A DNA stretch of 64,000 nucleotides from Trichomonas vaginalis G3 (taxonomy: Eukaryota; Parabasalia; Trichomonadida; Trichomonadidae), in contig NC_067203.1 of NCBI RefSeq assembly GCF_026262505.1, positions 3,906,001-3,970,000 on the forward strand. The letters run 5' to 3'. Below, in pieces: positions 50,791 to 60,314 of the stretch. The stretch's first letter is position 1. Each line of letters starts with the position of its first letter. The position numbers were made by a program, and so were the translations under genes. The notes beneath the pieces were generated by a model. That model had not been told where the DNA came from. It saw nothing but the letters and a program-made list of their open reading frames with translations, and ran no database searches.

Positions 50791-51107
50791 ATTTGGATAG
50801 AGTTTAAAAATTCATCTTTATTAAATTCATCTCTTCCAATCAATTTATTTATTCTATTAAATTCTTTTATTTTTGCTTCACTCAGTTTAAGGATTGAACG
50901 ATAAGTTTCTAATTTTTCGATTATTTCCTTCTTCTCTTTATCGTTTTCAGTTCCATTAGTTTTATGGGCATCAGCCCCACCGCATTGCGGCTTCTTTTTG
51001 TAATAGCATATTTTTGATTTAATTCTGTTTAGTTTCTTTTTATATTCATCTTCTGGACTCTGAATCTTAATTAAATCAGGACTCTTGGCTGCTTTGTTGT
51101 CACTCAT
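50787..51107 (-). CDS. Polinton protein, 106 residues, unknown
   Basis: A highly charged, helical protein (DEYKKKLNRIKSKICYYKKK, KKEIIEKLETYRSILKLSE) with a CGGADAH stretch in the middle. It overlaps the end of the short gene at 50626 by four bases in convergent orientation. Start motif: TTTTTTATTTCGTAAGAAATG. Function unknown; a core or DNA-condensing protein would fit the charge. Confidence 0.5.
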   Translation of the reverse strand: MSDNKAAKSPDLIKIQSPEDEYKKKLNRIKSKICYYKKKPQCGGADAHKTNGTENDKEKKEIIEKLETYRSILKLSEAKIKEFNRINKLIGRDEFNKDEFLNSIQI

Positions 51108-51126
51108 TTCTTACGAAATAAAAAAA

Positions 51127-52656
51127 TTAAATATTATTTAAATATAATGGAGTAATAAAATAAATTGGAATTTCTATTAATTTATTGTCAACTTCAACTA
51201 ATGCATTGCCGTTAATATATCTAACAAATTCAGCTATTGTGTCAAATCTTCGTCTTCTTTTTGTCATTGATTTATCAGTTTTTCCATAATCGAGATGAAT
51301 CAAAACTTTATCCCCTTGTTTAAAATTCATGAGCCCCGAATTAATTTGTTCACGTTTAACATCATTCAACCTTTCCATTTGCTTTCTAATATATTCCCAT
51401 TCTTTTGAAATATCATTTTTCATTTCCACTGGTTTCATGTTTATTGTTCTATGCCATGTATTATTGTAATAATATACTAACTGTTGTATGATGGAGTCAT
51501 GATTTCCATCCCAGTATATCTGACCGTTAACCCCTAACGCATCTCTAAGAGTTCTCATTACCGCATCAACTATTTTATTATGAAACGTATATGGAGAGGA
51601 TGAGAAGTAAAAATTAATTTGTGGGAAATAATGAGCCATAGCTGCCTGAAATCCTTTATCACCATCACCCCTGATATTATCTACTCTTTCATGATCTAGT
51701 AAGTATTGTATAGCTCTTCTTGTTTCCTGTTCTGTTTTCCCTTTCACCGGAATGCAATATAAATATCTAGTGTTAATGTTAATGGCAAATAAATAAGTAA
51801 CGTTTCCTTTTGAATATTCCAGATGATCGATTTCGTATGAATATGGATATGGAGCAAATGAAGGGCGACTAAATTTTTCCTTTAACGGTTGAATTTTTGG
51901 GTCAGTTGGTTTATTTAATATTTTGAAATCTTTTTTAAAATCTTTTTGCTTCTTTAATGTTTGAAATGGATATAATAAAGTGAATGATGAAGGATTAACT
52001 GAAGGAGGAGGAGGTACTGTCGTTGGAGGGTTTGGTGTTGCAGGTGGTTTAATTTTATCTGCTTTGATTTTGGATTTCATTCCCCCCTTCATTAATTCTG
52101 GATGTATTCTATTCATTTGTTTTAAATATGCTGTATATAAAGGTTTGATATACTTTCCCGCTTCGAGTTTATGTTGAAGGATGAATTCCAAAAGTTGATC
52201 TTCATTTAAAAGTCGGGCTGAATATGGTTTAACTAATGAATCATAAATTAAAGCTTGTGCTTCATTTATGGTCTGAAGGACCTGGGCGTTTTGCACCTTT
52301 TGTTTTTGTTCCTTTGGTTTTTGCGGCTCAGGATTATATAATTTATATAATTTATATAATTCATCAATATCTTCTTCTGTTAATACTTTATTTTTGAAAT
52401 CTTTCAATTGTTTAAGTTGTGATTTAGTTTTTCCCTTTGAATATTCATTATTTTTAATTTTGTCTTTAATTTTAGAAATTATTTTATCATGATATTTCAA
52501 AACTTCATTTTTATAATACGGATAATAATAATCCATATCATCACCCGTTATATTGTTATCATGTTTTTGGAGATATGATTTTAATTCATAATAATTAAGA
52601 AAATTTTGATTAAGTACTAAATCATCAATTAAATTTTTTAAATCTACGCTATTCAT
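51127..52656 (-). CDS. Retroviral-type (RVE) integrase of the Polinton
   Basis: The 509-residue protein has a helical, basic N-terminal third and a proline-rich linker. The RNase-H-fold integrase core runs from about YSYEIDHLEYSKGNVTYLFA through DNIRGDGDKGFQAAMAHYF to YYYNNTWHRTINMKPVEM. A C-terminal SH3/chromo-like part follows (FKQGDKVLIHLDYGKTDKS). Polinton integrases insert the element and make the 6-bp duplication seen here. A KVQNAQVLQTI run near residue 120 is shared with the fibre gene's N-terminus. Start motif: ATTTTATTTTTATATAAATG. The frame is open. Confidence 0.88.
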   Translation of the reverse strand: MNSVDLKNLIDDLVLNQNFLNYYELKSYLQKHDNNITGDDMDYYYPYYKNEVLKYHDKIISKIKDKIKNNEYSKGKTKSQLKQLKDFKNKVLTEEDIDELYKLYKLYNPEPQKPKEQKQKVQNAQVLQTINEAQALIYDSLVKPYSARLLNEDQLLEFILQHKLEAGKYIKPLYTAYLKQMNRIHPELMKGGMKSKIKADKIKPPATPNPPTTVPPPPSVNPSSFTLLYPFQTLKKQKDFKKDFKILNKPTDPKIQPLKEKFSRPSFAPYPYSYEIDHLEYSKGNVTYLFAININTRYLYCIPVKGKTEQETRRAIQYLLDHERVDNIRGDGDKGFQAAMAHYFPQINFYFSSSPYTFHNKIVDAVMRTLRDALGVNGQIYWDGNHDSIIQQLVYYYNNTWHRTINMKPVEMKNDISKEWEYIRKQMERLNDVKREQINSGLMNFKQGDKVLIHLDYGKTDKSMTKRRRRFDTIAEFVRYINGNALVEVDNKLIEIPIYFITPLYLNNI

Positions 52657-52782
52657 TTATATAAAAATAAAATAAGTGTTTTAAGGGTGCCCGCCTCTTT
52701 GAATCATAGTATCAAAACCATTATTTACGGTTCCTTTTGTCTCTTCTGTGGCATTTTATTAAAAATAAAATTTTAAATTGTA

Positions 52783-55700
52783 TTAAATAAATGGCATACA
52801 ACATCCATTTTCACAACATACAGCCTTAGTGTGTGCTCCTGTTAATGCAGTCTTACCGATTGTTAAGCGAGTCATTGACCCATTTTTAAGTTGTAAATTA
52901 ATATTCTGACCATCAAATATCAATTTATCATTTATTATATCCAAATAATTTTTAGGTGTTAATTGTTTATTTTGTCGTAAACTAACACCTTTCATTTTTT
53001 GTGCAATCTTTTTGAAGGAGTCTTCACCTATCATTCCATTAAATGAAGTATAACACTTAGGGCATAAAGCAACCATGTTATCACCTTGTTTCTCAATTGC
53101 TAAACCCAATAATTTTTTCTCATGTGCTTTTTCTTCAGCTTTATTCTTTAATTTAGGTTTAAATTTCTCATCAAAACAGAAGAAATCAAATGGTGCGAAT
53201 TTGAAAATGTTTTTATCATAAAATTTTTTATCGGTTACAATCGCCTGAAATGCTTGAGTGTTAGGAAGACTTGGATCGCCAGCAATAGCCCAATAAGATG
53301 AATCAGTATCACCTTCAATGAAATGAAAACGATTAAGATTCATGCATTTATACATAAAATCATAAATGAAAACTAAATACCAGTATTTAGCATTATCTAA
53401 AGTAAAAAATGCCTCTTGTAAACATGTATCACATCTATAAAATCTATCTTTGAGCATCACTTGATATGTATCTTCACCTATTTCTCTTATGTTTTTAAAC
53501 TTATTTGACATACATGCAACGCGTGCCTTCTGTGCATTCATTATTTTAGTCTTTGCGTAATTTTGTGTATTCATTGCATCGTAACCATATGATCCATTAA
53601 GCGAAATCTTACAAAATAAACTTTTTCCTTTATTTCCTTCTAATTCAGCCTTTTGTCTTTCGTTCATAAATTCGTTCGCAAATTCATTAAAACAAGTGTT
53701 TTTCGTAAATGTTAAAATTGATTGAATATCATCAATGATAAAATTAAACATGTCGATTAGATACCATAGATAATAAGAAGAAAATGGTTGATATTGGTTG
53801 TGTGTTGATGCTAACTGAGTTAATTTCCTCTGTTTCTGGTCAACTGGTAGATTGTTTGATTTCATGTAATTATACATAAAACTGCCAATTGTTTTTCCAT
53901 CTGTGATAATATCTAAGTTTCTTATTATCGGTAAAAAGTTTATGTAATCATTAATGTATTTTTCATCAATGTGACCCTTTACTTCAGCAACGAATAAAGT
54001 ATTTTTCTTCTTAATTATTCCCAGTGCTTTTGCTTTCTTTGTTGCTGTATCACAAATGATAACACCATTCAATCTTCCCGGCATATACATTTTATGGTCA
54101 GTATATTGAATGAAATCATGAGGATTAGATGAAAATGATGAAGGATATAATGAATTAAAATCAACACCAACGAAATGAGTCATAATGTTGGTGGTGTCCT
54201 CATTTGATACAGTTTTAGTTTCTGGATTATATGAAAGTTTATTAATGTGCGTGATTCCTTTAAGATTTACTCTATGTTGAACATTTGATAAACCACCAGT
54301 AATTCCATTACGGAGAATGTGATAAGCTTCAACTGAATCTAAAGTCATTGGTAAATTATTTTTTAATGCATAATTTCTTAAATTGATTCTTAAACGTTGA
54401 ACATCTTCATCTTTATTTGATTTTACGACATTGCAATAACAACACATTAACTGACAATTTTCTTTGGTATGTGGTTTTTCATTATCGATTCTATCCAATG
54501 TTGGTTTATTTGCATATGTAAACGCTTTACCACACATTTTGCATTTAGATGAAAGGATTAAATCGTGATAGTATTGAAAATCATCCATTGAAACATTATT
54601 TTTAGTATCCCTTTCTGCTTTTTCATCTTGTTTCTTATATGATTCAATTTTATATTTCCAATACTTTTTCGTTAATTCAAAACTTGATTCTATCTCTTCC
54701 TCAGGATATTTTTCATTAGGATTAAAGTCTTTATATGCTAAAGCGTAACGAATCATTGAAGCATTCGATGATAAAGAAAGATTATGAAGCATGTCAATTT
54801 TATAAACAAATGTTTCTTCGATAATTTTATCAATTGGTTCTATCATAATTTCAACATCTTTATTGCAATAATGAATAAAATATTCTAATCTATTCTTAAA
54901 ATTTTTAGCATCATTGAGATATATTTGATAATCACTATCTGATATAGTTTCTTGAGTTAATGCTGAATAAAATGAATCTTGAGTGAATGGTTCCACTTTA
55001 TATAATTCTTCTTCGTAATTTTCCCACGTGATGAATTGATAAGGGAAAAAGGATTTAACACGTGTTTTATTATTTCCGAAATCTTGAGTGAATTGGTCTA
55101 ATGTTCCACCCGCTATATAATTTCTGATGTCAATAAATCTCAATTCATATGGAACGTTTGTTTTCTTTACAATGATTTGCTTAAATTGTGAAGATGAACC
55201 CAGCATTGATTTTATTTTCCATTTTGCAGTGTTTAAATCACGAAGATATAAATTTAAATCAAACTTTCCCGAATTAAAACCTATGATATTCACTTTATTG
55301 AATTCCTCATCTAGAAGTTCTTTAAATGCTTCCTTCTGTTTTTCATTTAATGTATGAGACAAAGTCCCCGCCGTTTGCGGCTTCAATAATTCTTCATATT
55401 GTTCAATATTTGATTTAGCAACTAATGAACAGGTTGAAAATAAAAATTCAATCCAGTCAGAAATAAAAGAATCACTCGAAGTTAAGCAAAAATTCCTCGT
55501 ATACGTTTTATCATTTAATTTAACCGTTGATGATACCATGAATGGTTTTAAGTAAGCATTCAAAGTTGCACACTCAGAAAGTTGTAATTCTTCTTTAGTC
55601 TCTAATGTTTCAAAGTCAAAAGTAATATAATATCTTGTCGGTTTATAATATTTCTGCAAATTGTGAGCTAATAACCACTGATATATCTTCTGTTTCGTAA

Positions 55701-56250
55701 TATGTGGTGCATATGGTTGCTGTGTCTTTTGCAATTGAACGTCTTGAATTAATCTTCCATTATTTTCTTTACATTTCTCACAATGCTTTAAAAATCTTCT
55801 TTGGTTTTTCCTTTCTGGATCATCACGGATAGAATAAACTTCTTCTTTACAATATGGACAAACTCTATAGCCGGTGAGTGCTTCAACGTCTGTTATTCTG
55901 TCAGCGTGAAGTTTTCCACATGGACTCTGTGTTAATAAAATATTTACTGTTTCAAATTCTGGATCTATCATTATTGAATCCACTAATGGAAAGTCTACCT
56001 TATTTATGTCCACGTCTTCTGGTTGAGGATCACAATAATAGAAATCAATATTAACATTTAACATTCTCGCTAATCTCTCACTTTCTGATGAAATGTCAAA
56101 CCCTTCATATGAATCTATTGCTTCATTTAAATAACTTCTACGAGTTTTAGGATTAACACCATCAGGAATGTTATAGAAGCGTTTAAATAACCTTCTACCT
56201 TCTGCTCTAATTTGATTATCATTCATTTTAGCGGTTCCGTTTTTGTTCAT
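52783..56250 (-). CDS. Protein-primed family B DNA polymerase of the Polinton
   Basis: The 1155-residue enzyme shows exonuclease motifs FDFETLE (211-217), GFNSGKFDLN (324-333) and HYCNKDVEIM (460-469). Polymerase motifs are GVDFNSLYPS (695-704), KISLNGSYGY (881-890) and GDTDSSYW (980-987). It also has a Cys-rich zinc motif at 131-160 (CPYC...HCEKC) and an HNH-like zinc module at 570-611, between exonuclease and polymerase domains. This is the replicative polymerase of Polintons, which start synthesis from a protein bound at the ends. Start motif: TTTTTTATTCTTACATAAATG, as in the terminal-repeat gene. The frame is open and looks whole. Confidence 0.95.
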   Translation of the reverse strand: MNKNGTAKMNDNQIRAEGRRLFKRFYNIPDGVNPKTRRSYLNEAIDSYEGFDISSESERLARMLNVNIDFYYCDPQPEDVDINKVDFPLVDSIMIDPEFETVNILLTQSPCGKLHADRITDVEALTGYRVCPYCKEEVYSIRDDPERKNQRRFLKHCEKCKENNGRLIQDVQLQKTQQPYAPHITKQKIYQWLLAHNLQKYYKPTRYYITFDFETLETKEELQLSECATLNAYLKPFMVSSTVKLNDKTYTRNFCLTSSDSFISDWIEFLFSTCSLVAKSNIEQYEELLKPQTAGTLSHTLNEKQKEAFKELLDEEFNKVNIIGFNSGKFDLNLYLRDLNTAKWKIKSMLGSSSQFKQIIVKKTNVPYELRFIDIRNYIAGGTLDQFTQDFGNNKTRVKSFFPYQFITWENYEEELYKVEPFTQDSFYSALTQETISDSDYQIYLNDAKNFKNRLEYFIHYCNKDVEIMIEPIDKIIEETFVYKIDMLHNLSLSSNASMIRYALAYKDFNPNEKYPEEEIESSFELTKKYWKYKIESYKKQDEKAERDTKNNVSMDDFQYYHDLILSSKCKMCGKAFTYANKPTLDRIDNEKPHTKENCQLMCCYCNVVKSNKDEDVQRLRINLRNYALKNNLPMTLDSVEAYHILRNGITGGLSNVQHRVNLKGITHINKLSYNPETKTVSNEDTTNIMTHFVGVDFNSLYPSSFSSNPHDFIQYTDHKMYMPGRLNGVIICDTATKKAKALGIIKKKNTLFVAEVKGHIDEKYINDYINFLPIIRNLDIITDGKTIGSFMYNYMKSNNLPVDQKQRKLTQLASTHNQYQPFSSYYLWYLIDMFNFIIDDIQSILTFTKNTCFNEFANEFMNERQKAELEGNKGKSLFCKISLNGSYGYDAMNTQNYAKTKIMNAQKARVACMSNKFKNIREIGEDTYQVMLKDRFYRCDTCLQEAFFTLDNAKYWYLVFIYDFMYKCMNLNRFHFIEGDTDSSYWAIAGDPSLPNTQAFQAIVTDKKFYDKNIFKFAPFDFFCFDEKFKPKLKNKAEEKAHEKKLLGLAIEKQGDNMVALCPKCYTSFNGMIGEDSFKKIAQKMKGVSLRQNKQLTPKNYLDIINDKLIFDGQNINLQLKNGSMTRLTIGKTALTGAHTKAVCCENGCCMPFI

Positions 56251-56413
56251 TTATGTAAGAATAAAAAATTAAAAAAATAAATAAAAATAAAGTTTATTTT
56301 TTAAAGCCCATAAAATGAATTAAGAACACATAAATTTTTATCATCTGCGACGTGACGAATACATTTAATTTACTCAAGAATGCGTACCCTGATACATTAA
56401 TCTAATTCCTGTC

Positions 56414-57408
56414 TTATTTAATTTCACAACTTTGAAAAGGAATGTATGAATAGCTATAAAATGATGAGAAAGATGTTTTATGGGTTGCTTCCATTTTTTC
56501 TGAAATAAATGAATAAATATAATGTTTATAAGTTTTCATATCTTTTATATTCTTAATAACGAATGGTATAGACCTTTCAACTTCGTCTTCCTTCGGTGCT
56601 GTTCTTTCATATGAAACATTATTAGTATCTTCAATAATGAAACCACAATCACACAAAATTTTATATGTTCCAATGGTTTCTTTTGATATTTATCTAATAA
56701 ATCAAAAACTTTATCAACACCTGTGCATTTATTTAAATAATAATTTGTGTAAATATCATGATCTTCTTTCTTAATCGTATTAGTTGCATATGTCACATTT
56801 TTAAGAGCTTTTTTGAATTTCTCAGAATCGAGAGGGGGTGAAAGTAAGATACAAGGGTATTTTTCATTATCAATAAATTGTAACTTATGTTTACGAATAA
56901 ATTTAGTACCTTCTTCTGAAAGTGTTTCATCTATTTCGCCATCTAATAAATTTTGTGTTGATTCTGAGACATAATTTTTATATCTTTCTTCATGAGATTT
57001 CTGAACTGCTGATTCTGAAGCTGGGATATTCATTAAACCCTCTACTTCATTTTCATTATATTTTTCAACTTCTCTTAATTCCTTAATTTTTTCATCTATT
57101 TCATCTCTTATTTTTTCCAGTTTTTCAATTTCATTGTATTCATCATCATCTTTAATCCGTTCTTCATAATATTCAGGGAAAACATCGGGTTCTTTAGGTT
57201 TTTCTTCTTCAGATGTGGGATATAAGAAATTTATAACATCATCTTTATTCATTTTTCCATCATAATCTAAATCATTTAATAACTCGGCAAATTTTTGACA
57301 ATTTCTTAAATAATATTTACTAACTTCATAACACATCTCATCTAATATATCCTTTATTTCCTCGTTTGTGAATCCTAATTTTTTAACGTTGTTAGTTTTG
57401 ACGCTCAT
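56414..57408 (-). pseudogene. Acidic coiled-coil Polinton protein, unknown, broken
   Basis: The start is at 57408 (MSVKTNNVKKLGFTNEEIKD), right after the shared motif. The protein is acidic and helical, with an EF-hand-like LDYDGKMNKDDVINFL stretch near residue 50, a Glu/Lys-rich coiled coil and a compact second half. No family is recognised. The region has about one break. Confidence 0.5.
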
Positions 57409-57470
57409 TTCATACAAAATAAAAATAAATTATTCAAAAATGTAAGACATGAATTTTTAAAGTTTATTTT

Positions 57471-57996
57471 TTTATTTTTTTATTTTTTATTCATGAAAAT
57501 AATTATTTCTAATTTCTTTTACTCTCTCGTATATACTAGATTTAAAGAATTCAGAACATTTCCCATAATCTCCTAAATGTTTTCTTATCTTATTGGTTTT
57601 CCATTCATTATATGAAACTGAATAAACTTTATCTTTATCTTTACACCTTTCATCACTTCCAATATATTTATATCTCAGTTTTGATTTAGCATTTTCATAT
57701 TCATTAGCGTTTAATAATTCACAGTCTTCCTTTTTAAATATATGTTTAAGATATTCAGGATTAACAATTCTATAATATTGCTTCCCTTTAAATCTTTGAA
57801 TATAAACAGGAACACCATCCTCTAAAATTCGATAATCTATTTTATCTGGTTTTACTTGTTGGGTCATTTATGTAAGAATAAAAAAATAAATTATTTTTAA
57901 AAATAATATGTTAAAAAAATGATACAAAATCGCTCGATATTGTATGAATTCTTACGTTTACAAAAAAAGTCACACACCCCGCCCTATCCTACTACT
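57471..57996 (-). repeat. Polinton right terminal inverted repeat (526 bp)
   Basis: Inverse of 38700-39225 with two differences. The 24-bp palindrome recurs at 57922-57945. Confidence 0.95.
57487..57867 (-). CDS. Terminal-repeat protein, right copy (126 residues)
   Basis: Identical to the left copy (38829-39209) except for one residue. It points inward from the right end and has the same start motif. See the left copy for the description; two copies double the dose of whatever it does. Confidence 0.75.
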   Translation of the reverse strand: MTQQVKPDKIDYRILEDGVPVYIQRFKGKQYYRIVNPEYLKHIFKKEDCELLNANEYENAKSKLRYKYIGSDERCKDKDKVYSVSYNEWKTNKIRKHLGDYGKCSEFFKSSIYERVKEIRNNYFHE

Positions 57997-58002
57997 TATC
58001 AT
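57997..58002. repeat. Target-site duplication TATCAT, right copy
   Basis: Matches 38694-38699. It marks the right border of the Polinton. Confidence 0.95.
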
Positions 58003-58236
58003 TCAAATATCCTATAACGCCATTAAAAGCATGAATTCGGACAATGAACAACATAGATAGACTTTCCATTATAGAATGTCAAGCTAATGAAACTGATATT
58101 TTTTGAAAAAATTTTAACAATTGCAAAGCTATTAAGAGTAAATAACAGTAAATATTGCTTGTCAAGAGTTAAATTAAAAAACAAAGAGATTTTAAAATTG
58201 TATTTTTATTATATGAGTAAATAACAGTCTATAGAA

Positions 58237-58773
58237 TTAGTTGAAGCGAATGTTTTGAAGTCCATCTTCAAATGCAGTCTTTGGATTTGGCTGAGAAAGA
58301 GAAGATTTAAGTAAACTTAGTAATTGAACGTCAGCAATAGAATTTTCTGTTTCGAACCAATATCTCCCGTTCATTCCAGGTGCGACATTTAATTTTGACT
58401 TGGCTGCAACTAATTTGTCAAATTCTATTTCATCTAGCAATTTCATATCGTTTTGTCTAAGTCTAAGGACTGTTCCACCTGTAAGTCTGCCTAGTTTTTC
58501 ATTTTGCGTTCTAGGAAGGCAACTCAATAGAACTTCTCCTGCTTCTGGGACTTGTTCTACCCAGGCAACAACAAGATCACCTTTATCGAATTTTGGTGCA
58601 GTTTGCTTTGTAACTCCGGCAAATGCCATGCCAGGAAGATAAGCATTATGACTAGATCCAATATCAACAAGCCAGTCATCGCCATTTTTCCTGTCAACAA
58701 TGCCAATAACGATATCTCCAGCAGTTGCTTTATAAAAACTGTTTGTATGACCAATAACTTTAGTGCCTTCCAT
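58237..58773 (-). CDS. RRP40: Exosome cap subunit RRP40 (EXOSC3)
   Basis: The 178-residue protein has an S1-type RNA-binding barrel (residues about 15-85: GDIVIGIVDRKNGDDWLVDI, then FDKGDLVVAWVEQVPEAGE) and a KH-like domain ending in GMNGRYWFET, where RRP40 proteins carry a G-x-NGR-x-W motif; RRP4 has GNNGFIWI instead. It forms part of the three-subunit cap of the RNA exosome, which trims 5.8S rRNA and degrades nuclear RNA. The protein lacks most of the N-terminal domain of the 275-residue human form, as in other small eukaryotes. The ATG at 58773 is the start; its leader has ATCAAAAAAAATTG. The Polinton lies 240 bases beyond its 3' end. Confidence 0.85.
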   Translation of the reverse strand: MEGTKVIGHTNSFYKATAGDIVIGIVDRKNGDDWLVDIGSSHNAYLPGMAFAGVTKQTAPKFDKGDLVVAWVEQVPEAGEVLLSCLPRTQNEKLGRLTGGTVLRLRQNDMKLLDEIEFDKLVAAKSKLNVAPGMNGRYWFETENSIADVQLLSLLKSSLSQPNPKTAFEDGLQNIRFN

Positions 58774-59192
58774 CAATTTTTTTTGATATTTTTTGTCAAA
58801 TTTTAGACACTAAAATATTGAAGAGTATTTAAACTATCAAGATAGTATTTCTATAGTTCAAAGATGTTATTTTCCTCACAAAACTCATACGAATTTCACT
58901 AGATTCTATTGCTAATAATGATTTTAACAGATATCTGAATAAAAACATTGGAATCTTGAATAAACCTAGCAAGAAATTAGACGTGAGCTAAAGCAAGCCA
59001 GTACTAAAAAATTAATTTCGAAATTTAAATTTTCGATTTACATTACAATCATTACAGTATATAACAAAATACTTGGATAAAAATGACTATAGATACAATT
59101 ATTCAATGATGGGCAATCCATAAATGATTGATCGATCAAATTAAGACATAGATAATCTGGACATGTAAATGTTCTATCAACAATCGGACAAC
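58774..59192. other. Intergenic spacer
   Basis: About 420 AT-rich bases that hold the RRP40 promoter and the 3' end of the BspA-like gene. Nothing further is recognised. Confidence 0.4.
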
Positions 59193-60314
59193 CTAAAAAT
59201 TTAGTTGCTGATGTGGGAAATATGCTGAAACATGCATTTTTACATCCGTTCTAGCCAAAGAAGTAGAGCTAAGAGTGTTCTTCCCACAATAATATATATC
59301 AGTTATTTTAGTATCTTCAAAAGCGTTCTGTTCTATACTTTCAACACCGGGAGGAATGATGAGTTTAGTGATATTTGAATCTTTAAAACAATATATATCA
59401 ATACTTCTTAGCAGTGGTGGCAAAATCACTGTTTTTAATTTTTCGGAACCATAAAAAATTGCATTATAAATTGCAGTTACTTTGGTACAACTCAAATCAA
59501 CATATTCAAGATTAAGGCAACTTCTAAATGCATGACTTAAAATCGTCTTAAGAGGGAGTTTTATAGTAATATTGACAAAAGAAGTACCAGAAAAACATTT
59601 GGTTTCTGAAATACCTATGACAGTTGGAAGTAATTCTACATTACAATTGCATGGATAACCAAGCAAAAATTTGTAATCTTTGCTGTAAAGAACTTTATTA
59701 TTGACAATGAATTCAGGACTTTCTGAAAAAAATTCTTCTAAATAAAAGCAACTTATAAATGCTCCGTCATAAATCTTTTTGCATGACCTTGGAATCGTTA
59801 TATTTCTAATATTTGACCAGAAAAACATATGGACTGCAATAGCTTCTAAACTATCTGGGAGAAGAATATTTTCGATTTTACAACCAGCAAAATGCTGAAC
59901 ATCAGTGAATTGTTTGAGTTTTGTTTGGCTAAAATCAGCAAATAAGCATAATGAATCTCTAAATGTCCATTGTCTGACTTCAATGACATTTTTTGGACAA
60001 ATAAATTCTATTAGTTTACATTCTTGAAAAGCACAGGCACCAATATATAGAATTGTATCAGGTAGTTTGATACTAGTAATTTCACATTGATAAAATGCAT
60101 AGTCACCAATTGAAACAACATCTTTGGAATCAACTTGTGCTGGAACTTCAAAAGGTCCTTCTATACCCGATATACAGGGATTTTGTCCATCTCCAATTTG
60201 TATATAGTTCGGTTCATAGTTGATATATGTAAATTTGTGACTCAGAGTTAAAGTTTTGACCTTTAACCTTAAACTCTCAATTTTCTGACACAAAATTGAA
60301 AAAGCGGATAGCAA
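59193..60314 (-). CDS. BspA-like leucine-rich-repeat protein, start codon not found
   Basis: The frame encodes about ten LRR_5-type repeats of the Treponema/BspA kind (VVSIGDYAFYQCEITSIKLP, TILYIGACAFQECKLIEFIC, GVESIEQNAFEDTKITDIY). The family is one of the largest in T. vaginalis, and members are candidate surface or secreted adhesins. The N-terminus SHKFTYINYEPNYIQIGDG is also typical. The frame opens at a TTG directly after a stop, and the next in-frame ATG lies about 160 residues in. So either the first exon or start is lost, or the gene is a 5'-truncated copy. No signal peptide and no C-terminal membrane span are present. The rest of the frame is intact, so loss must be recent if it is a pseudogene. 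Confidence 0.7.
   Translation of the reverse strand: MLSAFSILCQKIESLRLKVKTLTLSHKFTYINYEPNYIQIGDGQNPCISGIEGPFEVPAQVDSKDVVSIGDYAFYQCEITSIKLPDTILYIGACAFQECKLIEFICPKNVIEVRQWTFRDSLCLFADFSQTKLKQFTDVQHFAGCKIENILLPDSLEAIAVHMFFWSNIRNITIPRSCKKIYDGAFISCFYLEEFFSESPEFIVNNKVLYSKDYKFLLGYPCNCNVELLPTVIGISETKCFSGTSFVNITIKLPLKTILSHAFRSCLNLEYVDLSCTKVTAIYNAIFYGSEKLKTVILPPLLRSIDIYCFKDSNITKLIIPPGVESIEQNAFEDTKITDIYYCGKNTLSSTSLARTDVKMHVSAYFPHQQLNF

Larger units (their letters stand above)
38700..57996. mobile_element. Polinton/Maverick virus-like element, 19.3 kb, young, partly broken
   Basis: The element has 526-bp terminal inverted repeats ending AGTAGTAGGATAGGGCGGGG and a 6-bp TATCAT target duplication. The left half carries, mostly on the plus strand, a capsid gene, packaging ATPase, small structural-type genes and a fibre-like gene. 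The right half carries on the minus strand an SF3 helicase, AEP-type primase, retroviral-type integrase and protein-primed DNA polymerase B. The four marker genes of Polintons (capsid, ATPase, integrase, polymerase) are therefore all present. The two terminal repeats differ at only two bases, so insertion is very recent. Polymerase, integrase, ATPase, primase and helicase frames are open; three gene regions are broken, with about six breaks in total. Nearly every gene starts with a shared T-rich TAAATG-type motif. Confidence 0.95.

Noticed and set aside
38700-57996. Integrated large DNA virus, virophage or casposon
   Set aside because: Integrase of RVE type, protein-primed PolB, 526-bp end repeats and a 6-bp duplication together define a Polinton; no Cas1, and size and gene set do not fit a giant virus.
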